The notes: generated from the sequence alone by a model not told the origin. 64,000 nt of DNA from Odiellus spinosus (GCA_963920705.1 CAWUCO010000207.1:1674001-1738000), one strand, 5' to 3'. Shown: positions 1-13,053, numbered from the stretch's first letter. Numbers and translations: made by a program.

Positions 1-35
1 CAAATTTCCCAAGTGCAGATCCACAAATTTTCCAA

Positions 36-2335
36 GTGCTGATCCACAAATTTTCTAAGTGCAGATCCACAAATTTCCCAAGTGAAGATCCGCAAATTTC
101 CCAAGTGCAGATCCGCAAATTTCCCAAGTGCAGATCCGCAAATTTCCCAAGTGCAGATCCGCAAATTTCCCAAGTGCAGATCCACAAATTTCCCAAGTGC
201 AGATCCAGAAATTTCCCAAGTGCAGATCCGCAAATTTCCCAAGTGCAGATCCGCAAATTTCCCAAGTGCAGATCCGCAAATTTCCCAAGTGCAGATCCAC
301 AAATTTTCTAAGTGCAGATCCATAAATTTCCCAAGTGAAGATCCGCAAATTTCCCAAGTGCAGATCCGCAAATTTCCCAAGTGCAGATCCGCAAATTTCC
401 CAAGTGCAGATCCACAAATTTCCCAAGTGCAGATCCAGAAATTTCCAAAGTGCAGATCCACAATTTTCCCAAGTGCAGATCCACAAATTTCCAAAGTGCA
501 GATCAAGAAATTTTCCAAGTGCAGATCCAGAAATTTCCCTAGTGCAGATCCAGAAATTTGCCAAGTGCAGATCCGCAAATTTCCCAAGTGCAGATCCGCA
601 ATTTTCCCAAGTGCAGATCCGCAAATTTCCCAAGAGCAGATCCGCAAATTTCCCAAGTGCAGGTCCGCAAATTTCTCAAGTGCAGATCCGCAAATTTCCC
701 AAGTGCAGATCCGCAAATTTCCCAAGTGCAGATCCGCAAATTTCCCAAGTGCAGATCCGCAAATTTCCCAAGTGCAGATCCGCAAATTTCCCAAGTGCAG
801 ATCCACAAATTTCCCAAGTGCAGATCCACAAATTTCCCAAGTGCAGATCCACAATTTTCCCAAGTGCAGATCCACAAATTTCCAAAGTTCAGATCCACAA
901 ATTTTCCAAGTGCAGATCCAGAAATTTCCCAAGTGCAGATCCGCAAATTTCCCAAGTGCAGATCCGCAATTTTCCCAAGTGCAGATCCACAAATTTCCCA
1001 AGTGCAGATCCAGAAATTTCCCTAGTGCAGATCTAGTTATTTCCCAAGTGCAGATCCACAAACTTCCCAATTGCAGATCCACAAATTTCCCAATAGCAGA
1101 TCCTCAAATTTCCCAAGTGTAGATCCGCCAATTTCCCAAGTGCACATCCGCAAATTTCCCTAGTGCAGATCCACAAATTTCCCAAGTGCAGATCCACAAA
1201 TTTCCCAAGTGCAGATCCACAAATTTCCAAAGTGCAGATCCACAAACTTTCCAAGTGCAGATCCACAAATTTCCCTTGTGCAGATCCAGAAATTTCTCTA
1301 GTGCAGATCCAGAAATTTCCCAAGTGCAGATCCACAAAATTTCCAAGTGCAGATCCACAAATTTCCCAAGTGCAGATCCGCAAATTTCCCAAGTGAAGAT
1401 CCGCAAATTACCCAAGTGCAGATCCGCAAATTTCAAAAGTGCAGATCCGCAAATTTCCCAAGTGCAGATCCGCAAATTTCCCAAGTGCAGATCCAAAAAT
1501 TTCCCAAGTGGAGATCCCCAAATTTCCCAAGTGCAGATTCGCAAATTTCCCAAGTGCAAATCCACAAATTTCCCTAGTGCAGATCCAGAAATTTCCCAAG
1601 TGCAGATCCGCAAATTTCCCAAGTGCAGATCCACAATTTTCCCAATTGCAGATCCGCAAATTTCCCAAGTGCAGATCCGCAAATTTCTCAAGTGCAGATC
1701 CGCAAATTTCCCAAGTGCAGATTCACAAACTTTCCAAGTGCAGATCCAGAAATTTCCCAAGTGCAGATCCACAAATTTCCCAAGTGCAGATCCACAATTT
1801 TCCCAATTGCAGATCCGCAAATTTCCCAAGTGCAGATCCGCAAATTTTCCAAGTGCAGATCCGCAAATTTATCAAGTGCAGATCCGCAAATTTCCCAAGT
1901 GCAGATCCGCAAATTTCCCAAGTGCAGATCCGCAAATTTCCCAAGTGCAGATCCGAAAATTTCCCTAGTGCAGATCCAGAAATTTCCCAAGTGCAGATCC
2001 GCAAATTTCCCAAGTGCAGATCCACAATTTTCCCAATTGCAGATCCGCAAATTTCCCAAGTGCAGATCCGCAAATTTCCCAAGTGCAGATCCGCAAATTT
2101 CTCAAGTGCAGATCCGCAAATTTCCCAAGTGCAGATCCGCAAATTTCCCAAGTGCAGATCCACAATTTTCCCAATTGCAGATCCGCAAATTTCCCAAGTG
2201 CAGATCCGCAAATTTCCCAAGTGCAGATCCGCAAATTTCCCAAGTGCAGATCCGCAAATTTCCCAAGTGCAGATCCGCAAATTTCCCAAGTGCAGATCCA
2301 CAAATTTCCCAAGTGCAGATCCAGAAATTTTCCAA
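36..2335 (+). repeat. HOR unit L0, 100 monomers, with M block
   Basis: This unit runs from the first anchor at 36 to the next at 2,336, which is 2,300 bp. It contains GATCTAGTTATT at 1,030 and the M block from about 1,071. It resembles L19 (21,035-23,104), which carries the same GATCTAG monomer 21,229 bp downstream. Both are followed by a 42-monomer B unit. Between about 320 and 1,030 the offset to L19 changes by seven monomers, so the pair differ by whole-monomer gains or losses. The last 400 bp (about 1,900-2,335) match 15,980-16,411 at an offset of 14,076 bp. Confidence 0.8.
1071..1780 (+). repeat. M block, copy 1
   Basis: A cluster of unusual monomers: CAATAGCAG, CCTCAAATTT, AAGTGTAGATCCGCC (GTGTAG at 1,117), GTGCACATCCGC, then CAAACTTTCC, CCCTTGTGCAG and TCTCTAGTG. 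The same order recurs 3,795 bp downstream. Similarity to copy 2 fades near 1,780. Confidence 0.82.
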
Positions 2336-3301
2336 GTGCTGATCCACAAATTTTCTAAGTGCAGATCCACAAATTTCCCAAGTGAAGATCCGCAAATTTC
2401 CCAAGTGCAGATCCGCAAATTTCCCAAGTGCAGATCCGCAAATTTAACAAATGCAGATCCGCAAATTTCCCAAGTGCAGATCCACAAATTTTCCAAGTGC
2501 AGATCCAGAAATTTCCCAAGTGCAGATCCGCAAATTTCCCAAGTGCAGATCCGCAAATTTCCCAAGTGCAGATCCGCAAATTTCCCAAGTGCAGATCCAC
2601 AAATTTCCCAAGTGCAGATCCAGAAATTTCCCAAGTGCAGATCCACAATTTTCCCAAGTGCAGATCCAGAAATTTCCCAAGTGCAGTTCCGCAAATTTCC
2701 CAAGTGCAGATCCACAAATTTCCCAAGTGCAGATCCACAATTTTCCCAATTGCAGATCCGCAAATTTCCCAAGTGCAGATCCGCAAATTTTCCAAGTGCA
2801 GATCCGCAAATTTCTCAAGTGCAGATCCGCAAATTTCCCAAGTGCAGATCCGCAAATTTCCCAAGTGCAGATACGCAAATTTCCCAAGTGCAGATCCGCA
2901 AATTTCCCAAGTGCAGATCCACAATTTTCCCAATTGCAGATCCGCAATTTTCCCAATTGCAGATCCGCAAATTTCCCAAGTGCAGATCCGCAAATTTCCC
3001 AAGTGCAGATCCTCAAATTTCTCAAGTGCAGATCCGCAAATTTCCCAAGTGCAGATCCGCAAATTTCCCAAGTGCAGATCCACAATTTTCCCAATTGCAG
3101 ATCCGCAAATTTCCCAAGTGCAGATCCGCAAATTTCCCAAATGCAGATCCGCAAATTTCTCAAGTGCAGATCCGCAAATTTCCCAAGTGCAGATCCGCAA
3201 TTTTCCCAAGTGCAGATCCGCAAATTTCCCAAGTGCAGATCCACAAATTTCCCAAGTGCAGATCCACAAATTTCCCAAGTGCAGATCCACAAATTTTCCA
3301 A
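2336..3301 (+). repeat. HOR unit L1, type B, 42 monomers
   Basis: Anchor at 2,336, TTTAAC marker 108 bp later (2,444), length 966 bp. It matches L15 (16,412) at an offset of 14,076 bp. Between the CCCAAATG monomer at 3,138 and the CAATTTT monomer at 3,198 L15 has one extra monomer, after which the offset becomes 14,099. The marker monomer here reads AACAAATG, a private variant of the usual AACAAGTG. Confidence 0.88.
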
Positions 3302-4543
3302 GTGCTGATCCACAAATTTTCTAAGTGCAGATCCACAAATTTCCCAAGTGAAGATCCGCAAATTTCCCAAGTGCAGATCCGCAAATTTCCCAAGTGCAGA
3401 TCCGCAAATTTCCCAAGTGCAGATCCGCAAATTTCCCAAGTGCAGATCCGCAAATTTCCCAAGTGCAGATCCACAAATTTCCCAAGTGCAGATCCAGAAA
3501 TTTCCCAAGTGCAGATCCGCAAATTTCCCAAGTGCAGATCCGCAAATTTCCCAAGTGCAGATCCGCAAATTTCCCAAGTGCAGTTCCGCAAATTTCCCAA
3601 GTGAAGATCCGCAAATTTCCCAAGTGCAGATCCGCAAATTTCCCAAGTGCAGATCCGCAAATTTAACAAGTGCAGATCCGCAAATTTCCCAAGTGCAGAT
3701 CCACAAATTTTCCAAGTGCAGATCCAGAAATTTCCCAAGTGCAGATCCGCAAATTTCCCAAGTGCAGATCCGCAAATTTCCCAAGTGCAGATCCGCAAAT
3801 TTCCCAAGTGCAGATCCACAAATTTCCCAAGTGCAGATCCAGAAATTTCCCAAGTGCAGATCCACAATTTTCCCAAGTGCAGATCCAGAAATTTCCCAAG
3901 TGCAGTTCCGCAAATTTCCCAAGTGCAGATCCACAAATTTCCCAAGTGCAGATCCACAATTTTCCCAATTGCAGATCCGCAAATTTCCCAAGTGCAGATC
4001 CGCAAATTTTCCAAGTGCAGATCCGCAAATTTCTCAAGTGCAGATCCGCAAATTTCCCAAGTGCAGATCCGCAAATTTCCCAAGTGCAGATACGCAAATT
4101 TCCCAAGTGCAGATCCGCAAATTTCCCAAGTGCAGATCCACAATTTTCCCAATTGCAGATCCGCAATTTTCCCAATTGCAGATCCGCAAATTTCCCAAGT
4201 GCAGATCCGCAAATTTCCCAAGTGCAGATCCGCAAATTTCTCAAGTGCAGATCCGCAAATTTCCCAAGTGCAGATCCGCAAATTTCCCAAGTGCAGATCC
4301 ACAATTTTCCCAATTGCAGATCCGCAAATTTCCCAAGTGCAGATCCGCAAATTTCCCAAATGCAGATCCGCAAATTTCTCAAGTGCAGATCCGCAAATTT
4401 CCCAAGTGCAGATCCGCAAATTTCCCAAGTGCAGATCCGCAATTTTCTCAAGTGCAGATCCGCAAATTTCCCAAGTGCAGATCCACAAATTTCCCAAGTG
4501 CAGATCCACAAATTTCCCAAGTGCAGATCCACAAATTTTCCAA
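3302..4543 (+). repeat. HOR unit L2, A-head/B-body chimera, 54 monomers
   Basis: Length is 1,242 bp. The head is A-type, with the marker at +361 (3,663). From the marker onward the unit follows the B body and lacks the CCGAAAATTT monomer of true A units at +511. The 881 bp after the marker match the B body of L15 in length (989 minus 108). It pairs with L16 (17,401-18,642), 14,099 bp downstream. Confidence 0.85.
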
Positions 4544-6314
4544 GTGCTGATCCACAAATTTTCTAAGTGCAGATCCACAAATTTCCCAAGTGAAGATCCG
4601 CAAATTTCCCAAGTGCAGATCCGCAAATTTCCCAAGTGCAGATCCGCAAATTTCCCAAGTGCAGATCCGCAAATTTCCCAAGTGCAGATCCGCAAATTTC
4701 CCAAGTGCAGATCCACAAATTTCCCAAGTGCAGATCCAGAAATTTCCCAAGTGCAGATCCGCAAATTTCCCAAGTGCAGATCCGCAAATTTCCCAAGTGC
4801 AGATCCGCAAATTTCCCAAGTGCAGTTCCGCAAATTTCCCAAGTGCAGATCCGCAAATTTCCCAATTGCAGATCCACAAATTTCCCAATAGCAGATCCTC
4901 AAATTTCCCAAGTGTAGATCCGCCAATTTCCCAAGTGCACATCCGCAAATTTCCCTAGTGCAGATCCACAAATTTCCCAAGTGCAGATCCACAAATTTCC
5001 CAAGTGCAGATCCACAAATTTCCAAAGTGCAGATCCACAAACTTTCCAAGTGCAGATCCACAAATTTCCCTTGTGCAGATCCAGAAATTTCTCTAGTGCA
5101 GATCCAGAAATTTCCCAAGTGCAGATCCACAAAATTTCCAAGTGCAGATCCACAAATTTCCCAAGTGCAGATCCGCAAATTTCCCAAGTGAAGATCCGCA
5201 AATTACCCAAGTGCAGATCCGCAAATTTCAAAAGTGCAGATCCGCAAATTTCCCAAGTGCAGATCCGCAAATTTCCCAAGTGCAGATCCAAAAATTTCCC
5301 AAGTGGAGATCCCCAAATTTCCCAAGTGCAGATTCGCAAATTTCCCAAGTGCAAATCCACAAATTTCCCTAGTGCAGATCCAGAAATTTCCCAAGTGCAG
5401 ATCCGCAAATTTCCCAAGTGCAGATCCACAATTTTCCCAATTGCAGATCCGCAAATTTCCCAAGTTCAGATCCGCAAATTTCTCAAGTGCAGATCCGCAA
5501 ATTTCCCAAGTGCAGATCCACAAATTTTCCAAGTGCAGATCCAGAAATTTCCCAAGTGCAGATCCGCAAATTTCCCAAGTGCAGATCCGCAAATTTCCCA
5601 AGTGCAGATACGCAAATTTCCCAAGTGCAGATCCACAAATTTCCCAAGTGCAGATCCAGAAATTTCCCAAGTGCAGATCCACAATTTTCCCAAGTGCAGA
5701 TCCAGAAATATCCCAAGTGCAGTTCCGCAAATTTCCCAAGTGCAGATCCACAAATTTCCCAAGTGCAGATCCACAATTTTCCCAATTGCAGATCCGCAAA
5801 TTTCCCAAGTGCAGATCCGCAAATTTTCCAAGTGCAGATCCGCAAATTTCTCAAGTGCAGATCCGCAAATTTCCCAAGTGCAGATCCGCAAATTTCCCAA
5901 GTGCAGATCCGCAAATTTCCCAAGTGCAGATCCGAAAATTTCCCTAGTGCAGATCCAGAAATTTCCCAAGTGCAGATCCGCAAATTTCCCAAGTGCAGAT
6001 CCACAATTTTCCCAATTGCAGATCCGCAAATTTCCCAAGTGCAGATCCGCAAATTTCCCAAGTGCAGATCCGCAAATTTCTCAAGTGCAGATCCGCAAAT
6101 TTCCCAAGTGCAGATCCGCAAATTTCCCAAGTGCAGATCCACAATTTTCCCAATTGCAGATCCGCAAATTTCCCAAGTGCAGATCCGCAAATTTCCCAAG
6201 TGCAGATCCGCAAATTTCCCAAGTGCAGATCCGCAAATTTCCCAAGTGCAGATCCGCAAATTTCCCAAGTGCAGATCCACAAATTTCCCAAGTGCAGATC
6301 CACAAATTTTCCAA
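4544..6314 (+). repeat. HOR unit L3, type C, 77 monomers
   Basis: Length 1,771 bp, with no TTTAAC marker. The M block begins about 320 bp in, with GTGTAG at 4,912 (+368). Private monomers such as CCAGAAATAT at 5,702 and AAGTTCAG at 5,462 recur in L17 exactly 14,099 bp away. In the 1.3 kb I compared by translation I found two differences from L17. Both are a C/G change at monomer position 1, near 5,093 and 6,302. Confidence 0.9.
4866..5575 (+). repeat. M block, copy 2 (in L3)
   Basis: GTGTAG at 4,912, which is 165 monomers after copy 1. CAATAG and the following GTGCACATCC order are preserved. The 3' part diverges from copy 1 at AAGTTCAG (5,462). Confidence 0.85.
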
Positions 6315-7280
6315 GTGCTGATCCACAAATTTTCTAAGTGCAGATCCACAAATTTCCCAAGTGAAGATCCGCAAATTTCCCAAGTGCAGATCCGCAAATT
6401 TCCCAAGTGCAGATCCGCAAATTTAACAAGTGCAGATCCGCAAATTTCCCAAGTGCAGATCCACAAATTTTCCAAGTGCAGATCCAGAAATTTCCCAAGT
6501 GCAGATCCGCAAATTTCCCAAGTGCAGATCCGCAAATTTCCCAAGTGCAGATCCGCAAATTTCCAAAGTGCAGATCCACAAATTTCCCAAGTGCAGATCC
6601 AGAAATTTCCCAAGTGCAGATAAACAATTTTCCCAAGTGCAGATCCAGAAATTTCCCAAGTGCAGTTCCGCAAATTTCCCAAGTGCAGATCCACAAATTT
6701 CCCAAGTGCAGATCCACAATTTTCCCAATTGCAGATCCGCAAATTTCCCAAGTGCAGATCCGCAAATTTTCCAAGTGCAGATCCGCAAATTTCTCAAGTG
6801 CGGATCCGCAAATTTCCCAAGTGCAGATCCGCAAATTTCCCAAGTGCAGATACGCAAATTTCCCAAGTGCAGATCCGCAAATTTCCCAAGTGCAGATCCA
6901 CAATTTTCCCAATTGCAGATCCGCAATTTTCCCAATTGCAGATCCGCAAATTTCCCAAGTGCAGATCCGCAAATTTCCCAAGTGCAGATCCGCAAATTTC
7001 TCAAGTGCAGATCCGCAAATTTCCCAAGTGCAGATCCGCAAATTTCCCAAGTGCAGATCCACAATTTTCCCAATTGCAGATCCGCAAATTTCCCAAGTGC
7101 AGATCCGCAAATTTCCCAAATGCAGATCCGCAAATTTCTCAAGTGCAGATCCGCAAATTTCCCAAGTGCAGATCCGCAAATTTCCCAAGTGCAGATCCGC
7201 AATTTTCCCAAGTGCAGATCCGCAAATTTCCCAAGTGCAGATCCACAAATTTCCCAAGTGCAGATCCACAAATTTTCCAA
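6315..7280 (+). repeat. HOR unit L4, type B, 42 monomers
   Basis: Marker at +108 (6,423), length 966 bp, the same length as L1 and L20. Its duplicate L18 (20,414) lacks 15 of its monomers. Private variants include AAGTGCGGATCC near 6,800 and GATAAACAATT near 6,620. Confidence 0.87.
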
Positions 7281-8292
7281 GTGCTGATCCACAAATTTTC
7301 TAAGTGCAGATCCACAAATTTCCCAAGTGAAGATCCGCCAATTTCCCAAGTGCAGATCCGCAAATTTCCCAAGTGCAGATCCGCAAATTTCCCAAGTGCA
7401 GATCCGCAAATTTCCCAAGTGCAGATCCGCAAATTTCCCAAGTGCAGATCCACAAATTTCCCAAGTGCAGATCCAGAAATTTCCCAAGTGCAGATCCGCA
7501 AATTTCCCAAGTGCAGATCCGCAAATTTCCCAAGTGCAGATCCGCAAATTTCCCAAGTGCAGTTCCGCAAATTTCCCAAGTGAAGATCCGCAAATTTCCC
7601 AAGTGCAGATCCGCAAATTTCCCAAGTGCAGATCCGCAAATTTAACAAGTGCAGATCCGCAAATTTCCCAAGTGCAGATCCACAAATTTTCCAAGTGCAG
7701 ATCCAGAAATTTCCCAAGTGCAGATCCGCAAATTTCCCAAGTGCAGATCCGCAAATTTCCCAAGTGCAGATCCGCAAATTTCCCAAGTGCAGATCCGAAA
7801 ATTTCCCTAGTGCAGATCCAGAAATTTCCCAAGTGCAGATCCGCAAATTTCCCAAGTGCAGATCCACAATTTTCCCAATTGCAGATCCGCAAATTTCCCA
7901 AGTGCAGATCCGCAAATTTCCCAAGTGCAGATCCGCAAATTTCTCAAGTGCAGATCCGCAAATTTCCCAAGTGCAGATCCGCAAATTTCTCAAGTGCAGA
8001 TCCGCAAATTTCCCAAGTGCAGATCCGCAAATTTCCCAAGTGCAGATCCACAATTTTCCCAATTGCAGATCCGCAAATTTCCCAAGTGCAGATCCGCAAA
8101 TTTCCCAAATGCAGATCCGCAAATTTCTCAAGTGCAGATCCGCAAATTTCCCAAGTGCAGATCCGCAAATTTCCCAAGTGCAGATCCGCAATTTTCCCAA
8201 GTGCAGATCCGCAAATTTCCCAAGTGCAGATCCACAAATTTCCCAAGTGCAGATCCACAAATTTCCCAAGTGCAGATCCACAAATTTTCCAA
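7281..8292 (+). repeat. HOR unit L5, A unit with B-type tail, 44 monomers
   Basis: Length 1,012 bp. Marker at +361 (7,642) and CCGAAAATTT at +511 (7,792), as in A units. The last part carries the CCCAAATG monomer and the CCGCAATTTT group typical of B tails. This looks like an A/B recombinant in the opposite position to L2. It is one of the units whose third anchor-region monomer reads GAAGATCCGCC rather than GAAGATCCGCA. Confidence 0.82.
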
Positions 8293-9189
8293 GTGCTGAT
8301 CCACAAATTTTCTAAGTGCAGATCCACAAATTTCCCAAGTGAAGATCCGCCAATTTCCCAAGTGCAGATCCGCAAATTTCCCAAGTGCAGATCCGCAAAT
8401 TTCCCAAGTGCAGATCCGCAAATTTCCCAAGTGCAGATCCGCAAATTTCCCAAGTGCAGATCCACAAATTTCCCAAGTGCAGATCCAGAAATTTCCCAAG
8501 TGCAGATCCGCAAATTTCCCAAGTGCAGATCCGCAAATTTCCCAAGTGCAGATCCGCAAATTTCCCAAGTGCAGTTCCGCAAATTTCCCAAGTGAAGATT
8601 CGCAAATTTCCCAAGTGCAGATCCGCAAATTTCCCAAGTGCAGATCCGCAAATTTAACAAGTGCAGATCCGCAAATTTCCCAAGTGCAGATCCACAAATT
8701 TTCCAAGTGCAGATCCAGAAATTTCCCAAGTGCAGATCCGCAAATTTCCCAAGTGCAGATCCGCAAATTTCCCAAGTGCAGATCCGCAAATTTCCCAAGT
8801 GCAGATCCGAAAATTTCCCTAGTGCAGATCCAGAAATTTCCCAAGTGCAGATCCGCAAATTTCCCAAGTGCAGATCCACAATTTTCCCAATTGCAGATCC
8901 GCAAATTTCCCAAGTGCAGATCCGCAAATTTCCCAAGTGCAGATCCGCAAATTTCTCAAGTGCAGATCCGCAAATTTCCCAAGTGCAGATCCGCAAATTT
9001 CCCAAGTGCAGATCCACAATTTTCCCAATTGCAGATCCGCAAATTTCCCAAGTGCAGATCCGCAAATTTCCCAAGTGCAGATCCGCAAATTTCCCAAGTG
9101 CAGATCCGCAAATTTCCCAAGTGCAGATCCGCAAATTTCCCAAGTGCAGATCCACAAATTTCCCAAGTGCAGATCCAGAAATTTTCCAA
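8293..9189 (+). repeat. HOR unit L6, type A, 39 monomers
   Basis: A canonical A unit of 897 bp: GAAGATCCGCC just after the anchor, marker at +361 (8,654) and CCGAAAATTT at +511 (8,804). Nearly identical to L10 and L14. One visible private change is GAAGATTCGC near 8,598. With L7 it forms a complete A+B dimer of 77 monomers. Confidence 0.9.
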
Positions 9190-10063
9190 GTGCTGATCCA
9201 CAAATTTTCTAAGTGCAGATCCACAAATTTCCCAAGTGAAGATCCGCAAATTTCCCAAGTGCAGATCCGCAAATTTCCCAAGTGCAGATCCGCAAATTTA
9301 ACAAGTGCAGATCCGCAAATTTCCCAAGTGCAGATCCACAAATTTTCCAAGTGCAGATCCAGAAATTTCCCAAGTGCAGATCCGCAAATTTCCCAAGTGC
9401 AGATCCGCAAATTTCCCAAGTGCAGATCCGCAAATTTCCCAAGTGCAGATCCACAAATTTCCCAAGTGCAGATCCAGAAATTTCCCAAGTGCAGATCCAC
9501 AATTTTCCCAAGTGCAGATCCAGAAATTTCCCAAGTGCAGTTCCGCAAATTTCCCAAGTGCAGATCCACAAATTTCCCAAGTGCAGATCCACAATTTTCC
9601 CAATTGCAGATCCGCAAATTTCCCAAGTGCAGATCCGCAAATTTTCCAAGTGCAGATCCGCAAATTTCTCAAGTGCAGATCCGCAAATTTCCCAAGTGCA
9701 GATCCGCAAATTTCCCAAGTGCAGATACGCAAATTTCCCAAGTGCAGATCCGCAAATTTCCCAAGTGCAGATCCACAATTTTCCCAATTGCAGATCCGCA
9801 ATTTTCCCAATTGCAGATCCGCAAATTTCCCAAGTGCAGATCCGCAAATTTCCCAAGTGCAGATCCGCAAATTTCCCAAATGCAGATCCGCAAATTTCTC
9901 AAGTGCAGATCCGCAAATTTCCCAAGTGCAGATCCGCAAATTTCCCAAGTGCAGATCCGCAATTTTCCCAAGTGCAGATCCGCAAATTTCCCAAGTGCAG
10001 ATCCACAAATTTCCCAAGTGCAGATCCACAAATTTCCCAAGTGCAGATCCACAAATTTTCCAA
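9190..10063 (+). repeat. HOR unit L7, type B, 38 monomers
   Basis: A canonical short B unit of 874 bp with the marker at +108 (9,298). It carries the paired CAATTTTCCCAATTG monomers preceded by GATACGC that mark B bodies. Same length and layout as L9 and L13. Confidence 0.9.
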
Positions 10064-11282
10064 GTGCTGATCCACAAATTTTCTAAGTGCAGATCCACAA
10101 ATTTCCCAAGTGAAGATCCGCCAATTTCCCAAGTGCAGATCCGCAAATTTCCCAAGTGCAGATCCGCAAATTTCCCAAGTGCAGATCCGCAAATTTCCCA
10201 AGTGCAGATCCGCAAATTTCCCAAGTGCAGATCCACAAATTTCCCAAGTGCAGATCCAGAAATTTCCCAAGTGCAGATCCGCAAATTTCCCAAGTGCAGA
10301 TCCGCAAATTTCCCAAGTGCAGATCCGCAAATTTCCCAAGTGCAGTTCCGCAAATTTCCCAAGTGAAGATCCGCAAATTTCCCAAGTGCAGATCCGCAAA
10401 TTTCCCAAGTGCAGATCCGCAAATTTAACAAGTGCAGATCCGCAAATTTCCCAAGTGCAGATCCACAAATTTTCCAAGTGCAGATCCAGAAATTTCCCAA
10501 GTGCAGATCCGCAAATTTCCCAAGTGCAGATCCGCAAATTTCCCAAGTGCAGATCCGCAAATTTCCCAAGTGCAGATCCGAAAATTTCCCTAGTGCAGAT
10601 CCAGAAATTTCCCAAGTGCAGATCCGCAAATTTCCCAAGTGCAGATCCACAATTTTCCCAATTGCAGATCCGCAAATTTCCCAAGTGCAGATCCGCAAAT
10701 TTCCCAAGTGCAGATCCGCAAATTTCTCAAGTGCAGATCCGCAAATTTCCCAAGTGCAGATCCGCAAATTTCCCAAGTGCAGATCCACAATTTTCCCAAT
10801 TGCAGATCCGCAAATTTCCCAAGTGCAGATCCGCAAATTTCCCAAGTGCAGATCCGCAAATTTCCCAAGTGCAGATCCGCAAATTTCCCAAGTGCAGATC
10901 CGAAAATTTCCCTAGTGCAGATCCAGAAATTTCCCAAGTGCAGATCCGCAAATTTCCCAAGTGCAGATCCACAATTTTCCCAATTGCAGATCCGCAAATT
11001 TCCCAAGTGCAGATCCGCAAATTTCCCAAGTGCAGATCCGCAAATTTCTCAAGTGCAGATCCGCAAATTTCCCAAGTGCAGATCCGCAAATTTCCCAAGT
11101 GCAGATCCACAATTTTCCCAATTGCAGATCCGCAAATTTCCCAAGTGCAGATCCGCAAATTTCCCAAGTGCAGATCCGCAAATTTCCCAAGTGCAGATCC
11201 GCAAATTTCCCAAGTGCAGATCCGCAAATTTCCCAAGTGCAGATCCACAAATTTCCCAAGTGCAGATCCAGAAATTTTCCAA
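10064..11282 (+). repeat. HOR unit L8, type A with internal 14-monomer duplication, 53 monomers
   Basis: An A unit: marker at +361 (10,425), CCGAAAATTT at +511 (10,575). It is 322 bp longer than 897 because a 14-monomer stretch is duplicated: the CCGAAAATTT monomer recurs at 10,897. Length is 39 + 14 = 53 monomers, 1,219 bp. Confidence 0.9.
10557..11200 (+). repeat. 322-bp local tandem duplication inside L8
   Basis: GATCCGAAAATTT occurs at 10,575 and 10,897, and CAATTTTCCCAATTG monomers near 10,650 and 10,788 recur near 10,972 and 11,110. Each pair is 322 bp (14 monomers) apart. The other A units have only one copy of this stretch. Edges are approximate to one monomer. Confidence 0.85.
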
Positions 11283-12156
11283 GTGCTGATCCACAAATTT
11301 TCTAAGTGCAGATCCACAAATTTCCCAAGTGAAGATCCGCAAATTTCCCAAGTGCAGATCCGCAAATTTCCCAAGTGCAGATCCGCAAATTTAACAAGTG
11401 CAGATCCGCAAATTTCCCAAGTGCAGATCCACAAATTTTCCAAGTGCAGATCCAGAAATTTCCCAAGTGCAGATCCGCAAATTTCCCAAGTGCAGATCCG
11501 CAAATTTCCCAAGTGCAGATCCGCAAATTTCCCAAGTGCAGATCCACAAATTTCCCAAGTGCAGATCCAGAAATTTCCCAAGTGCAGATCCACAATTTTC
11601 CCAAGTGCAGATCCAGAAATTTCCCAAGTGCAGTTCCGCAAATTTCCCAAGTGCAGATCCACAAATTTCCCAAGTGCAGATCCACAATTTTCCCAATTGC
11701 AGATCCGCAAATTTCCCAAGTGCAGATCCGCAAATTTTCCAAGTGCAGATCCGCAAATTTCTCAAGTGCAGATCCGCAAATTTCCCAAGTGCAGATCCGC
11801 AAATTTCCCAAGTGCAGATACGCAAATTTCCCAAGTGCAGATCCGCAAATTTCCCAAGTGCAGATCCACAATTTTCCCAATTGCAGATCCGCAATTTTCC
11901 CAATTGCAGATCCGCAAATTTCCCAAGTGCAGATCCGCAAATTTCCCAAGTGCAGATCCGCAAATTTCCCAAATGCAGATCCGCAAATTTCTCAAGTGCA
12001 GATCCGCAAATTTCCCAAGTGCAGATCCGCAAATTTCCCAAGTGCAGATCCGCAATTTTCCCAAGTGCAGATCCGCAAATTTCCCAAGTGCAGATCCACA
12101 AATTTCCCAAGTGCAGATCCACAAATTTCCCAAGTGCAGATCCACAAATTTTCCAA
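11283..12156 (+). repeat. HOR unit L9, type B, 38 monomers
   Basis: 874 bp, marker at +108 (11,391). It starts the run 11,283-14,042 that reappears at 14,641-17,400, offset 3,358 bp. The anchor series L9-L10-L11 (38, 39, 43) repeats as L13-L14-L15. Confidence 0.9.
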
Positions 12157-13053
12157 GTGCTGATCCACAAATTTTCTAAGTGCAGATCCACAAATTTCCC
12201 AAGTGAAGATCCGCCAATTTCCCAAGTGCAGATCCGCAAATTTCCCAAGTGCAGATCCGCAAATTTCCCAAGTGCAGATCCGCAAATTTCCCAAGTGCAG
12301 ATCCGCAAATTTCCCAAGTGCAGATCCACAAATTTCCCAAGTGCAGATCCAGAAATTTCCCAAGTGCAGATCCGCAAATTTCCCAAGTGCAGATCCGCAA
12401 ATTTCCCAAGTGCAGATCCGCAAATTTCCCAAGTGCAGTTCCGCAAATTTCCCAAGTGAAGATCCGCAAATTTCCCAAGTGCAGATCCGCAAATTTCCCA
12501 AGTGCAGATCCGCAAATTTAACAAGTGCAGATCCGCAAATTTCCCAAGTGCAGATCCACAAATTTTCCAAGTGCAGATCCAGAAATTTCCCAAGTGCAGA
12601 TCCGCAAATTTCCCAAGTGCAGATCCGCAAATTTCCCAAGTGCAGATCCGCAAATTTCCCAAGTGCAGATCCGAAAATTTCCCTAGTGCAGATCCAGAAA
12701 TTTCCCAAGTGCAGATCCGCAAATTTCCCAAGTGCAGATCCACAATTTTCCCAATTGCAGATCCGCAAATTTCCCAAGTGCAGATCCGCAAATTTCCCAA
12801 GTGCAGATCCGCAAATTTCTCAAGTGCAGATCCGCAAATTTCCCAAGTGCAGATCCGCAAATTTCCCAAGTGCAGATCCACAATTTTCCCAATTGCAGAT
12901 CCGCAAATTTCCCAAGTGCAGATCCGCAAATTTCCCAAGTGCAGATCCGCAAATTTCCCAAGTGCAGATCCGCAAATTTCCCAAGTGCAGATCCGCAAAT
13001 TTCCCAAGTGCAGATCCACAAATTTCCCAAGTGCAGATCCAGAAATTTTCCAA
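12157..13053 (+). repeat. HOR unit L10, type A, 39 monomers
   Basis: 897 bp, marker at +361 (12,518). Its duplicate L14 has the marker at 15,876, an offset of exactly 3,358 bp. Confidence 0.9.
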
